DNA of 51,088 bases from CAZJHX01 sp964545715 (GCA_964545715.1 CAZJHX010000072.1:1-51088), one strand, 5' to 3'; shown: positions 25,003 through 34,670, numbered from the stretch's first letter. Program-made: numbers and translations. Notes: generated by a model from the sequence alone, not told the origin.

Positions 25003-26559
25003 ATGGCTGAATCTGCGCGTGTTCTGTATGTGGTCTCGGACCTCCACATTGGCGGACGCTATCCCGGGCCCGACGACAAGCCCGGCTCCCGGGGCTTCCG
25101 CATCTGTACCCATGTCGATGCCCTGGCCGAGTTCGTGCGCGCCGTCACCGCCCGCGCCGTTCAGACGGGCGTGCAAGCCGAGTTGGTGATCAACGGCGAC
25201 TTCGTCGACTTTCTGGCGGAGGAGTTTGACGACGACGCGATCTGGCACCCGTTCATAGAAGACGAGGAAGAGGCCGCCGACCGGCTGGACCTGATGATCG
25301 AGCGCGATCGCGTCCTGTTCGACGCGCTGACGGGGCTGATATCGGCGGGCCAGCGTCTGACGATCCTGTTGGGCAATCACGACGTCGAGCTGAGCTTTCC
25401 CGAGGTGCGCCGACGCCTTGCGCGCGCCATCGGGGCCGGCCCCGACTCCGGGCTGCGCTTCATCTACGACGGCGAGGCCTACGTCGTCGGCGATGCCCTG
25501 ATCGAGCACGGCAACCGCTACGACGACTGGAACGTCATCGACCATCAAGGCCTAAGCCGCGTCCGATCGCTGCAGTCGCGCCGCGAGGTCTCCTCCTTCA
25601 GCGACATGGTCACGCTGGCCATGGGCAGCCGGCTGGTGGCCGAGGTCATGAACTCGGTGAAGGTGCGGTATCCGTTTATCGACCTGCTCAAGCCCGAGAC
25701 GACCGCCATGTTCCCCATCCTGCTGACGCTGGCGCCCGAGGCCAAAAAGCACATCGGCAAGCTGGCGCTGTTCGCGGTGCAGGCGCGCGGGCGGGCAAAG
25801 AAGAAGACCGCGGAGTCCCTGCCGGCGTACTCGGGCGACATCTCGTCCAGCGGCGGCGGCGGGTTCGACGGCGGCTTTGGCGGCGGCTTCGGCGGCGGCT
25901 TCGGCGACGACGGCGGCTTCGGCGGCGCCCCGAGCGCGCAGCTGAGTGAGGAGGACGCTGCGCTGCGCGATCTTCTGGGCGACGAGCTGGGTGACGAGGA
26001 CGCAGACGCCCTCATCCACGACCTGGACGAGAGCATCGACGAGCCCACAACGTCGGAGGTGGACACGTCGGGCGACATCTCAGCGCTCTCGGACGCGCTC
26101 GGGGCCGCGCGCCTCTTCCTCACAGGCGGCGGAAAGCCGCTGGAAGACCGGGTACCCATGCTGAAGCGCGCGCTGGGCTTTGCGGTGACCGACCGCTCCT
26201 TCGACCGCTCCGTCGAGACCCGTGGGCCGTTCAAAGAGGCCGCCGAGAAGCTGCTGGGGCGCGGCTTCAAGTGGGTCGTCATGGGCCACACGCACCTGGC
26301 CCGGCGCGTGGAGATGGACGACGGCGTGTACCTCAACTGCGGCACCTGGGCCGACCTGATCAAGTTTCCGATCCACCTGCTGGACCTGCCCACCGGCGAG
26401 TCGATCGCCGCGCTCACCAAGTTCTGTCGTGATCTCGATGCGCATCAGTTCGCTCAATACATCTCCTTCAACCCGACGTTCGTGAAGCTGGTGGTGGGCG
26501 ACGAGGGCGTGGTCACAGCGGGCACCCTGCACGATTACACCGGCCCGGAGAGCGTGTGA
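25003..26559 (+). CDS. Calcineurin-type metallophosphoesterase with Gly-rich insert
   Basis: A 518-residue cytoplasmic protein. The di-metal phosphoesterase motifs appear in order: SDLHIGG (DxH), NGDFVDF (GDxxD), LGNHD (GNHD), EHGNRYD (His) and VVMGHTHLARR (GHxH). The last two are about 250 residues apart because of a large insert. The insert includes a Gly/Phe tract (GGGFDGGFGGGFGGGFGDDG, around nt 25850-25926) and an acidic helix region. The core looks like UDP-diacylglucosamine hydrolase (LpxH-like) or phosphodiesterase proteins; the substrate is unknown. The gene ends 12 bp before the giant kinase-peroxidase gene, so they probably share a transcript. Confidence 0.83.
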   Translation: MAESARVLYVVSDLHIGGRYPGPDDKPGSRGFRICTHVDALAEFVRAVTARAVQTGVQAELVINGDFVDFLAEEFDDDAIWHPFIEDEEEAADRLDLMIERDRVLFDALTGLISAGQRLTILLGNHDVELSFPEVRRRLARAIGAGPDSGLRFIYDGEAYVVGDALIEHGNRYDDWNVIDHQGLSRVRSLQSRREVSSFSDMVTLAMGSRLVAEVMNSVKVRYPFIDLLKPETTAMFPILLTLAPEAKKHIGKLALFAVQARGRAKKKTAESLPAYSGDISSSGGGGFDGGFGGGFGGGFGDDGGFGGAPSAQLSEEDAALRDLLGDELGDEDADALIHDLDESIDEPTTSEVDTSGDISALSDALGAARLFLTGGGKPLEDRVPMLKRALGFAVTDRSFDRSVETRGPFKEAAEKLLGRGFKWVVMGHTHLARRVEMDDGVYLNCGTWADLIKFPIHLLDLPTGESIAALTKFCRDLDAHQFAQYISFNPTFVKLVVGDEGVVTAGTLHDYTGPESV

Positions 26560-26571
26560 CCTGCGTGAGAA

Positions 26572-29500
26572 ATGCGGGCTAACTGGCGCGACACTATCTG
26601 TCGCATCGAGGTGGAGGGAAGTCGCGGGACCGGGTTTATGGTCACGCCGACGCACGTGCTCACCGCGCTGCACGTGGTGGCCGACCGTCGAACAGACCCG
26701 CCCAGGCTGCCCAACGGACCGATCACGCTGCGCTTTCGCAGTCACGCCACCACGGGACGCATCGCTGAGGGCTGCTGGGATCGCCGTCAGGACTGGGTGA
26801 TCATCGAGTGCGATCAGCCGCCTGAGATGCCTCCCATGCCGCTGCTGGTGCTGGAGCACAGCCGCCCGGGGTGGGTCGCGTTCGGCTTCCCTGACGCCAA
26901 CCCGGCCGGGATGATGGTGGACGGCGACGTCGTCGATCTGGAGGCCACCTACCAGGGCGTGCACGTGCTCCAGCTCTTCAGCCGGCAGGCCGGCGCGGGC
27001 GATGGGATGCCGGTGCCGGGGCTGTCGGGCTCGGCGTGCGTGGTGGACGGCCAGGTGATCGGGCTGCTGCGGTCGTCGCTGATGGACATGGGGCGCAACG
27101 TCGGCGGCACGCTGTACGCCTGCCCGATCAAGACCGTGATCGCGGCGGTAAAGGACCGCCTGCCCGACGCGGCCGGGCTCAACGTGGTGCACCAGAAGCG
27201 CCCCAGGGCGGTGCAGTCGCAAGAGTCCATGCTGTCGCTGGCCATCCAGCAGTTTCGGAATCGGCGCGGCGACGAAGACCTGGCGCCCGGGATGTCGTTG
27301 CGGGACGGGCGGCTGGAGCTGCTGGAGTGCGTCGGGACAAGCGCCGGGTCGACGGTGTGGAAGGCCTTTGAGCGCAAGCACAAAGAGGTCGTGGGTGTCC
27401 GGGTGCTGCGCAGCCGCGTGGCCGAAGACGATATGACCCGCGAGCTGTTCTTCAAAGCCAACGAGACCATGGCGGCGATGAGCCACGAGGGCATCGTGAA
27501 GGTGCTGCTGCCGCGCGTGGAAGAGGCCGGGCTGCACTACATGGTGATGCAGTTCATCGGCGGCATGAACCTGCGGTCGGCGACGCTGAGCGGGGCGATC
27601 GACCGGCAGGAGTTGGTGCGGGTGATCTCGCGCATCGGCGTGGCGCTTCAGTACGTGCACGACCAGGGCGCCGTGCACGGCGCGTTGAAGCCGGCGAGCG
27701 TCCTGTTGGACCACCGGCTGCGACCGCGCCTGTCCCGCTTTGGGCACCTGCCGATCCCGCAGGAGTTCGACTTCCGGGCGCCCGAGGTGCGGGCCTTTGG
27801 GCCGCCGACCGTGGTGGCCGACGTGTATTCGTATGCGCTGACGGCCATGTTTGCGCTGAGCGGGCGCCGGCCGGCGGTCGACCTGACCGAGAATGTGCCG
27901 GCGGCGCTGGACGCGCTGCCCGTGTCGTCGGATGTGCAGCGGATACTGCGGCGAGGGCTTGCGCACAACCCCGAGGACCGGCTGCAGACGGCGGGCGAGC
28001 TGCAAGCGGCGCTGAGGCGGGCGATGCTGAGCACGTCGGTCGTCAACATGAAGCGCAGCGACCACACCGGCGACGTGATCGACGGGCGCTTTACGATCAC
28101 CGGCGTCCTGGGGCGAGGCTCCCACGGCACGGTGTATCGCGCGTACGAGCCCGCGGCCGAGCGTGACGTCGCGTTGAAGGTGCTGAAGCCCGGCTTGAGC
28201 ACGGACCGGGTGCGCATCGAGCGCTTCCTGCGCGAGGCGGAGGCGCTGGGGCGGCTGGATCACCCGGCGATCGCGCGGCTGTACGGTCAGGGCGAGTCTC
28301 CGCTGGGCATCTTCATCGCGCGCGAGCTGCTTGAGGGACGCACGCTTCACGAGCGGATCGGCGCGGGCGAGATCCCGGCCGAGGAGGCGCTGGCCATCGT
28401 CCACGCCCTGTGCGGCGGCCTGCACAGCGCCCACGAGGCGGGGCTTATCCATCGGGACGTGCACCCGGACAACATCTTTTTGGAGCGCAGCTCGGACGGG
28501 ACCGAGAGCGCGGTCAAGCTGGCCGACTTCGGCGTGGTCAAGTTCACGGAGGGGCGCGAGCTGACGAGCCCGAGCGCGGCCGGCAACATCCTGGGCAACC
28601 CGGCATACGTGAGCCCCGAGCAGGTGCAGGGGCGGCCGCTGGATCGCCGGTCCGACGTGTATGCCGTGGCGCTGATCGCCTACGAGCTGCTCAGCGGCGC
28701 GCGACCGTTTCCGGGCAACAACGAGATGGAGCTGCTGCTGGCGCACGTGGAGGGGACACCGCCGCCGTTTTCTGAGACCGCGCCCGACAACGAGATCCCG
28801 GCGGCCGTCGAGAAGGCCGTGCTGGCGGCGCTGGCCAAGGACCCGGCGGACCGCCCGCAGACAGCGCACGCCTTCAGCGAGGCGCTGCGGACGGCGTGGG
28901 ACGGAGCCAAGGCGCAGCAAACCGAGCAGCACAGCGCCGATCCGTTTCTGGGCAAGACACTGGCCGGCCGATACGAGGTGGCGCAGCTGATCGGCCAGGG
29001 CGGCATGGGCGCCGTCTATAAGGCGCGACAGGTGGCGGTGGACCGGCTGGTGGCGGTGAAGGCGCTGAGCCGAGACCTGGTCAGCGACGCGGCGGCCATC
29101 GAGCGGTTTGAGCGGGAGATGCAGGCGACGTCGCGGCTGGAGCATCCGCACACGGTCAACGTCATCGACTACGGGCGCAGCGACGGCGGCGTCCCCTTTC
29201 TGGTCATGGAGCTGCTGGACGGTCCCACGCTGCTGGAGGTGATGGAGCGCGACGGTCCGCTGCCGTCCAGGAGGCTGGCGCGCATCGCCGAGCAGATCGC
29301 GCAGGCGCTTGGCGCGGCGCACGACAAGGGCATCATCCATCGCGATGTAAAGCCCGAGAACATCGTGCTGCTGGACAGCTACGGCAAGCAGGATTGGGTC
29401 AAGGTGCTGGACTTCGGCATCGCGCGCATGGGCCGGGCCGCCCCGTCTGCGCGGCTGACCAGCTCGGGGCACGTGGTGGGCACGCCGCAGACCATCAGCC

Positions 29501-32500
29501 CCGAGCAGATCGTAGGTGGAGCGGCCAGCGCCCGCAGCGACCTGTATGCGCTGGGCGTCGTCATGTACATGATGGCCACAGGGACCGCGCCGTTCGAGGG
29601 CAGCGAGCCGCTGGCCACGATGTACCAGCACGTCAACGAGCCGGTGCCGCCGATCGAGTCGCGCACGGACGTGGCCCATCCCGAGTGGCTGAAGGCGCTG
29701 ATCTATCGGCTGCTGGCCAAGAAGCCCGAGGATCGGCCTGCCTCCGCGCAGGAGCTGCTGCAGGCCATCGAGCTGAACCGCACCAGCGAGCTGTCGGTGC
29801 AGCTGCCCGCGGTGGCGCCGCCCGCTGCCGCAAAGAAGAGCCGCACCACGATGTGGGTGGCGCTGGCGCTGGCGTTGGTGGTGGCGGTGGGCGCAGCCTG
29901 GTGGTTCATGGGGCGCAAGCCGGCCGACGACGCTACGGCGGCAGGGCCGTCGGGCGAGCCGATCAAGGTGGGCGTACTGCACTCCAGCACCGGGACCCTG
30001 GCGACCAACGAGCGCCCGATGATCGCGGTTGTGAAGATGGCTGTCGCCGAGATCAACGCGGCCGGCGGCGTGATGGGCAGACCGCTGCAGGCGGTGATCG
30101 CGGATACGCAAAGCGACGAGCGGGTGGCGGCCAAAGAGGCCCGGCGCCTGCTGCGCGACGAAAAGGTGGCGGCCTTGTTTGGCTGTTGGACTTCGGCGTG
30201 CCGCAAGGCGGTGCTGCCCGTCGTCGAGGCCGCGGACAAGCTGCTGTTCTATCCGCTGCAATACGAGGGGCTGGAGCAGTCCAAAAACGTCTTCTATCTG
30301 GGCGCGGCGCCAAACCAGCAGCTGCTCCCCGCGGTCGACTGGCTGATGGGCTTCAAGGACAAGAAGCGGTTCTTTCTCGTCGGCTCGGACTACATCTTTC
30401 CCCGAGCGGCCAACGCGATCATCAAAGACGAGCTGAAGAAGAGCGGCGACATGGTGGCGGGCGAGGCCTACATCCCGCTGGGCAGCACGGGGGTCAAAGA
30501 CGTGGTCTCGCGCATCGCCAGGAGCGGGGCGGACGTGATCCTCAACACGATCAACGGCGACAGTAACGCGGCGTTTTTTCGGGAGCTCCGCGCCCAGGGG
30601 ATCACACCCGAGAAGGTCCCAACGATGTCCTTCAGCATCACCGAGAAGGACATCACGCGATATGCGGAGCACGCGGAGGGCGACTTTGCAGCCTGGACCT
30701 GGTTCATGTCGGTGCCCACCGAGGAGAGTCGCAGCTTTGTGAGCCGGGTGATGGCGCTCGAAGACAAGCTGACGCTGGTGACCGACCCGATGGAGGCGGC
30801 GTACAGCGCGGTACATCTGTGGGCCGCGGGCGTGGCGGGGGCTGACAGCTTGGAGACCGCCGCGGTGCGTGAGGCGCTGAAGACGGCAACGTACAAGGCG
30901 CCCAGCGGGCCCATGCAGGTCGATCCGACCACCCAGCACATGCACAAGACGGCGCGAATCGGGCAGATCAAGCCGGACGGCCACTTCAAGGTCGTCTACA
31001 CCGCCGCTGAGCCCATCGCTCCGGAGCCGTTCCCGGACACGCGCACCGAGGAGCAGTGGCTCGCCGCCCTGGCAGAGCTGGCGAAAGGCGCGCCCGATTC
31101 GGCGGCCATGAAACCCAGAGAGTCGCCGATCAAGCCGCTGGTGGCGCCCACGGGCCTGGATGAGGCCAAGGTTGCGCTGGGGCACAAGCTGTTTCATGAG
31201 AAGCGCCTGTCCGCAGACGGCAAGGTGTCTTGCTCGAGCTGCCACGACCTGGCTGCGGGCGGCGACGACGGGCTGCCCATGTCAAAAGGAGTGGGCGGCA
31301 AGGTCGGCAAGATCAACTCCCCAACCGTGTTCAACGCGGCGCTGCACTTTCGCCAGTTCTGGGACGGGCGCGCCAAGACGCTGGAAGAGCAGATCGACGG
31401 CCCCGTGACGGATGCGTCCGAGATGGCGGGCTCGTGGCCGGACGTGGTGGCCGCCCTCAAGAAAGACCCGACCTACGTAAAAGCGTTCAAGGGCGTCTAC
31501 GACTCGGAGATCGCCGCCGAGCACATTCGCGATGCCATCGCCGACTTCGAGCGCACGCTGATCACCGTGAACAGCCCCTTTGACAAGTACCTGGCCGGTG
31601 AGGACGTCCTCTCGGCGGACCAGAAAGCCGGCTATGAGGCGTTTCAGGAGATCGGGTGCATCGAGTGCCATTACGGCGCGGCCGTCGGCGGGCAGGACTT
31701 CAAGCAGTTTGGCGAGCAGGGCAACTTTCTGGCCGGGCGCAAGGCCAGACCCGCGGACTACGGACTCTTCAACCAGACCGAGCTCGAAGACGACCGCTAC
31801 AAGTTCAAGGTCCCGTCGCTGCGAAACGTGGCGGTCACTGGCCCCTGGTTTCACGACGGCAGCGCCACGGACCTGCAGGACGCCGTCATCACGATGGCCC
31901 GAGTGCAGCTGGGCCAGCGCGTAACCCCGGAGACGGCGCAGAGCATCGTGGCGTTTCTGTTGTCGCTGACGGGCGAGTACAACGGGTTGTCGCTGGCAGA
32001 CAAACCGCTCGAGAGCGACATCGAGCCGCTGCAGGACGCGGTCGGCCTGAGCCCGCAGTTGGTGGCGCTTGGCAAGCGGCTGTACTACGACAAGCGCTTC
32101 TCGGAAGACGAGGGGGCCTCGTGCAACACCTGCCACGATGTGAAGGCGGGCGGCGACAACGGCCGCAAGACCGCGGACGGACCCGGCGGCGCGCCCGGGA
32201 AGCTCAACCCGCCCACGGTCTTCAACGCCGACTTGAACAAGCCGCTGTTTCTGAACGGCGGCGCATTGGACCTCACCAGCGTGATCAACTCGCACGTGAA
32301 GCAGACGACCGTGTTTGCGTCCAGCTGGCCGGAGGTCTTGAAGCGGCTGAACTACGGCGCGGACTACGAAAACGAGGCGCAACGCGTCTTCAAGGGCGCG
32401 CTCACGAAGAAGCGGGTGACGTCTGCGCTGATCGAGTACGTGAAGTCGCTGCGCACGCCTCGGTCGCGGTTCGATCTCTACATGGCGGGCGAGGGGATGC

Positions 32501-32796
32501 TGAGCGCCGCCGAGCTCAGGGGTTATTCGGTGTTCCGCGAGCGGTGCGACGGGTGCCACGGCGGCCCCACGGGGGGGGCACGCCGGCCCACAACCTACCC
32601 GTACCCCGCCGCGCGCTCGCAGACCACGCGGCGGGGGCCGTCGCTGAGAAACATCACTGAGACGGGGCCCTACTTTCACGACGGGTCGGTGGACACGCTG
32701 GCGGGCGCCGTGCGGCTGATGGGCAAGCTGCAGTTCGATGTGGACTACAAGGACAAGAAGGTGAACGATCTCGTGGCCTTTCTGAAGACCCTATGA
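26572..32796 (+). CDS. Trypsin-kinase-UrtA-dihaem peroxidase megaprotein
   Basis: One uninterrupted 2074-residue frame. Residues 1-200 are trypsin-like with H34, D74 and S152 (PGLSGSA). Residues 245-487 are a pseudokinase (VGVR277, HGA369-371, RFG389-391). Residues 503-773 are a kinase with K536, D629 and DFG652-654, but HRDVHPDN has His631 for the usual Lys. Residues 799-1070 are a canonical kinase (HRDVKPEN 923-930, DFG 947-949). One membrane helix spans 1094-1113. Residues 1131-1487 closely resemble UrtA-type urea/amide-binding proteins (FGCWTSACRKAVLP, LFYPLQYEG, INGDSNAAFF, DPMEAAYSAVHLW). Two dihaem peroxidase (CcpA/MauG) domains follow (1528-1805 and 1820-2074), with CxxCH at 1554, 1696, 1851 and 1992. 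The likely topology is kinases inside, sensor and haems outside. Confidence 0.9.
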   Translation: MRANWRDTICRIEVEGSRGTGFMVTPTHVLTALHVVADRRTDPPRLPNGPITLRFRSHATTGRIAEGCWDRRQDWVIIECDQPPEMPPMPLLVLEHSRPGWVAFGFPDANPAGMMVDGDVVDLEATYQGVHVLQLFSRQAGAGDGMPVPGLSGSACVVDGQVIGLLRSSLMDMGRNVGGTLYACPIKTVIAAVKDRLPDAAGLNVVHQKRPRAVQSQESMLSLAIQQFRNRRGDEDLAPGMSLRDGRLELLECVGTSAGSTVWKAFERKHKEVVGVRVLRSRVAEDDMTRELFFKANETMAAMSHEGIVKVLLPRVEEAGLHYMVMQFIGGMNLRSATLSGAIDRQELVRVISRIGVALQYVHDQGAVHGALKPASVLLDHRLRPRLSRFGHLPIPQEFDFRAPEVRAFGPPTVVADVYSYALTAMFALSGRRPAVDLTENVPAALDALPVSSDVQRILRRGLAHNPEDRLQTAGELQAALRRAMLSTSVVNMKRSDHTGDVIDGRFTITGVLGRGSHGTVYRAYEPAAERDVALKVLKPGLSTDRVRIERFLREAEALGRLDHPAIARLYGQGESPLGIFIARELLEGRTLHERIGAGEIPAEEALAIVHALCGGLHSAHEAGLIHRDVHPDNIFLERSSDGTESAVKLADFGVVKFTEGRELTSPSAAGNILGNPAYVSPEQVQGRPLDRRSDVYAVALIAYELLSGARPFPGNNEMELLLAHVEGTPPPFSETAPDNEIPAAVEKAVLAALAKDPADRPQTAHAFSEALRTAWDGAKAQQTEQHSADPFLGKTLAGRYEVAQLIGQGGMGAVYKARQVAVDRLVAVKALSRDLVSDAAAIERFEREMQATSRLEHPHTVNVIDYGRSDGGVPFLVMELLDGPTLLEVMERDGPLPSRRLARIAEQIAQALGAAHDKGIIHRDVKPENIVLLDSYGKQDWVKVLDFGIARMGRAAPSARLTSSGHVVGTPQTISPEQIVGGAASARSDLYALGVVMYMMATGTAPFEGSEPLATMYQHVNEPVPPIESRTDVAHPEWLKALIYRLLAKKPEDRPASAQELLQAIELNRTSELSVQLPAVAPPAAAKKSRTTMWVALALALVVAVGAAWWFMGRKPADDATAAGPSGEPIKVGVLHSSTGTLATNERPMIAVVKMAVAEINAAGGVMGRPLQAVIADTQSDERVAAKEARRLLRDEKVAALFGCWTSACRKAVLPVVEAADKLLFYPLQYEGLEQSKNVFYLGAAPNQQLLPAVDWLMGFKDKKRFFLVGSDYIFPRAANAIIKDELKKSGDMVAGEAYIPLGSTGVKDVVSRIARSGADVILNTINGDSNAAFFRELRAQGITPEKVPTMSFSITEKDITRYAEHAEGDFAAWTWFMSVPTEESRSFVSRVMALEDKLTLVTDPMEAAYSAVHLWAAGVAGADSLETAAVREALKTATYKAPSGPMQVDPTTQHMHKTARIGQIKPDGHFKVVYTAAEPIAPEPFPDTRTEEQWLAALAELAKGAPDSAAMKPRESPIKPLVAPTGLDEAKVALGHKLFHEKRLSADGKVSCSSCHDLAAGGDDGLPMSKGVGGKVGKINSPTVFNAALHFRQFWDGRAKTLEEQIDGPVTDASEMAGSWPDVVAALKKDPTYVKAFKGVYDSEIAAEHIRDAIADFERTLITVNSPFDKYLAGEDVLSADQKAGYEAFQEIGCIECHYGAAVGGQDFKQFGEQGNFLAGRKARPADYGLFNQTELEDDRYKFKVPSLRNVAVTGPWFHDGSATDLQDAVITMARVQLGQRVTPETAQSIVAFLLSLTGEYNGLSLADKPLESDIEPLQDAVGLSPQLVALGKRLYYDKRFSEDEGASCNTCHDVKAGGDNGRKTADGPGGAPGKLNPPTVFNADLNKPLFLNGGALDLTSVINSHVKQTTVFASSWPEVLKRLNYGADYENEAQRVFKGALTKKRVTSALIEYVKSLRTPRSRFDLYMAGEGMLSAAELRGYSVFRERCDGCHGGPTGGARRPTTYPYPAARSQTTRRGPSLRNITETGPYFHDGSVDTLAGAVRLMGKLQFDVDYKDKKVNDLVAFLKTL

Positions 32797-34670
32797 GGTC
32801 GTGGCTCCCCTGGATCGCCGCGCTCGCTGCGTGTAGCTCGGACTCCCCTCGGGTGATCGACAGCGCACCGGTCGACGACGTCGCCGGCACAGACTCTGCC
32901 CGGTTCAGTACCGACACCCCGCCGGTGGACACCGCGGCGCCGCAACCGGATGCCCAGACCGACACGGCCGACCCTGAGCCCGTCGTGGGCAATCACGCCC
33001 AGTTCGTCAGCCAGTCCGTGCCGGCGCAGGTGGAGGCGGGCGCGTCGTTTACGGCGGAGGTGACGATGCGCAACACCGGGACGACGACCTGGAGCAAAGC
33101 CGACGGGTACTACCTGGGCTCTGAGGGGCCGCAGGACAACTTTACCTGGGACACGAACCGCATGGTGATGGACGCGGAGCTGGTCATCCAGCCACAGGGC
33201 ACCGTCACGTTCTCACGCGTGCTGAAGGCGCCCGCTGAGCCGGGTAGTCACACGTTTCAGTGGCGCATGCTGCAGGACGCGGTGGAGTGGTTTGGCGACC
33301 CGTCAGAGCAGCTGACGATCGAGGTCACACAGCCGCAGTGGGCGCAGTATGAGAGCAACCCGTTTGTGTTCGACCTGGAGCAGCCGCAGGTGGAGGGCGA
33401 GGTGCGGGGCAGCGTGTTTGTGCACCAACTGAGCGGCGATGACCTCTACGACTTTGTGATCACGGGCCCCGGCGTGGTGGCCGTGTACGATCACTTTGGC
33501 GCGCTGATGTGGAAGAAGACGGACGACATCCACCTGCCGGGCTCGGCCAACGGGGGCTCGGGATATCCGGGGACACACGCGCCAGGCGCCATCGCCGGCG
33601 ACATGGACGGCGACTCGGCGCCGGAGGTGGCGTACCTGACGTTTGACGGGGAGCTGATCATCCGCGACGGCGCCACCGGCGACAAAGAGCTGACCCACAG
33701 CTTCCCGGGCGCTGAGGCCATCGCGATCGCTGATCTGCGCGGGCTGGGCGACCGCGACGCGGTGCTGCAATACAGCCAGACCGAGGTGCGGGCCATCGAT
33801 CTGACCACCGGCGAGACGCTGTGGCACAAGACCGATTGGTTCGGCATCGAGCACAGCCAGGTGCGGGTCGCGGACATCGACGGCGACGGTCGCGATGAGG
33901 TGGTCGGGCCCGTCTTTTTGGACGACGACGGCAAGCGCATGAACGGCTGGGACCTCAAAAAGGACCGCGGCACGGCGCTGGGCGGCCTGGACAGCCTGAC
34001 CATCGGCGACATCGTGCCGGGCGGCCCGCTGGAGATCGCGCTGGCCGAGCAGGGCGGCAACAACGAGACGCTGGTCGTCAACCACGAGCAGATCTACTGG
34101 GGCAAGAAGCGCCCCCCCGGCGACATCCCGCCGTCCGGACAGTGCAAGAACGAGAAGGACCCCGACAAGGTCGCGGCCGGCGACTTCGACGCGGCCAGCC
34201 CGGGCCTGGAGATCTTTGCGCGCTCGGCGTGCGGCAATCACCCGTGGGTGCACAGCTCGACGGGCGACATCATCGCGTCCTGGGACGTGCCCACAACGGC
34301 GCCCGAGGGGTGGCTGCATTACGAGGGCGAGGGCGAGTACGGCATCGAGGTCATCCGCCCCGTCAGCTGGAGCGGCGGCGACACCCAGCAGGTCTCGCTG
34401 AAAGAGCGTCATGTGGAGGGGAAGGTGGCCGTGGTCGACGCCATGACGGGCGCGTTTGCCCCGGTCTACGACGTGAAATCGACGCGCTCCTATGCGGCCG
34501 ACATCTCCGGAGACTCACGCGAAGAGATCATCATCCTGACGGCCGGAGAGCCCAACGGGCGCCTGGAGGTGCACTGGAACGCGGCGGCCTACCCCGATCC
34601 GAAGCCGCGCCCGTGGGTCGCGCAGCACTATCGCCGCACCCGCCAGAACTGGAACTACTACTCACCTTAG
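32793..34670 (+). CDS. Lipoprotein with NBR1-like Ig domain and FG-GAP-type propeller
   Basis: A 625-residue lipoprotein (lipobox ALAAC, Cys14) with an Asp/Thr/Pro linker to about residue 65. Residues about 66-175 (VTMRNTGTTTWSKADGYYLGSE...GSHTFQWRMLQ) match the Ig-like NBR1 central domain found in bacterial surface proteins. The rest is a repeat-containing beta-propeller with Ca-type loops such as GDMDGDSAPEVAY and ADIDGDGRDEVVG. It ends QNWNYYSP, reminiscent of rhamnogalacturonan lyase-like (PL11) proteins. Catalytic residues are not evident to me. The ATG overlaps the stop of the megaprotein by 4 bp, so the two are translationally coupled and probably act in the same pathway outside the inner membrane. 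Confidence 0.8.
   Translation: MRSWLPWIAALAACSSDSPRVIDSAPVDDVAGTDSARFSTDTPPVDTAAPQPDAQTDTADPEPVVGNHAQFVSQSVPAQVEAGASFTAEVTMRNTGTTTWSKADGYYLGSEGPQDNFTWDTNRMVMDAELVIQPQGTVTFSRVLKAPAEPGSHTFQWRMLQDAVEWFGDPSEQLTIEVTQPQWAQYESNPFVFDLEQPQVEGEVRGSVFVHQLSGDDLYDFVITGPGVVAVYDHFGALMWKKTDDIHLPGSANGGSGYPGTHAPGAIAGDMDGDSAPEVAYLTFDGELIIRDGATGDKELTHSFPGAEAIAIADLRGLGDRDAVLQYSQTEVRAIDLTTGETLWHKTDWFGIEHSQVRVADIDGDGRDEVVGPVFLDDDGKRMNGWDLKKDRGTALGGLDSLTIGDIVPGGPLEIALAEQGGNNETLVVNHEQIYWGKKRPPGDIPPSGQCKNEKDPDKVAAGDFDAASPGLEIFARSACGNHPWVHSSTGDIIASWDVPTTAPEGWLHYEGEGEYGIEVIRPVSWSGGDTQQVSLKERHVEGKVAVVDAMTGAFAPVYDVKSTRSYAADISGDSREEIIILTAGEPNGRLEVHWNAAAYPDPKPRPWVAQHYRRTRQNWNYYSP

Noticed and set aside
26080..31245. A very long open frame on the minus strand opposite the kinase-UrtA-peroxidase gene
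   Set aside because: It is Arg/His/Gln/Val-rich with no domain and mirrors the codon bias of the plus-strand gene, which has clear domains throughout. It is a GC-rich shadow.
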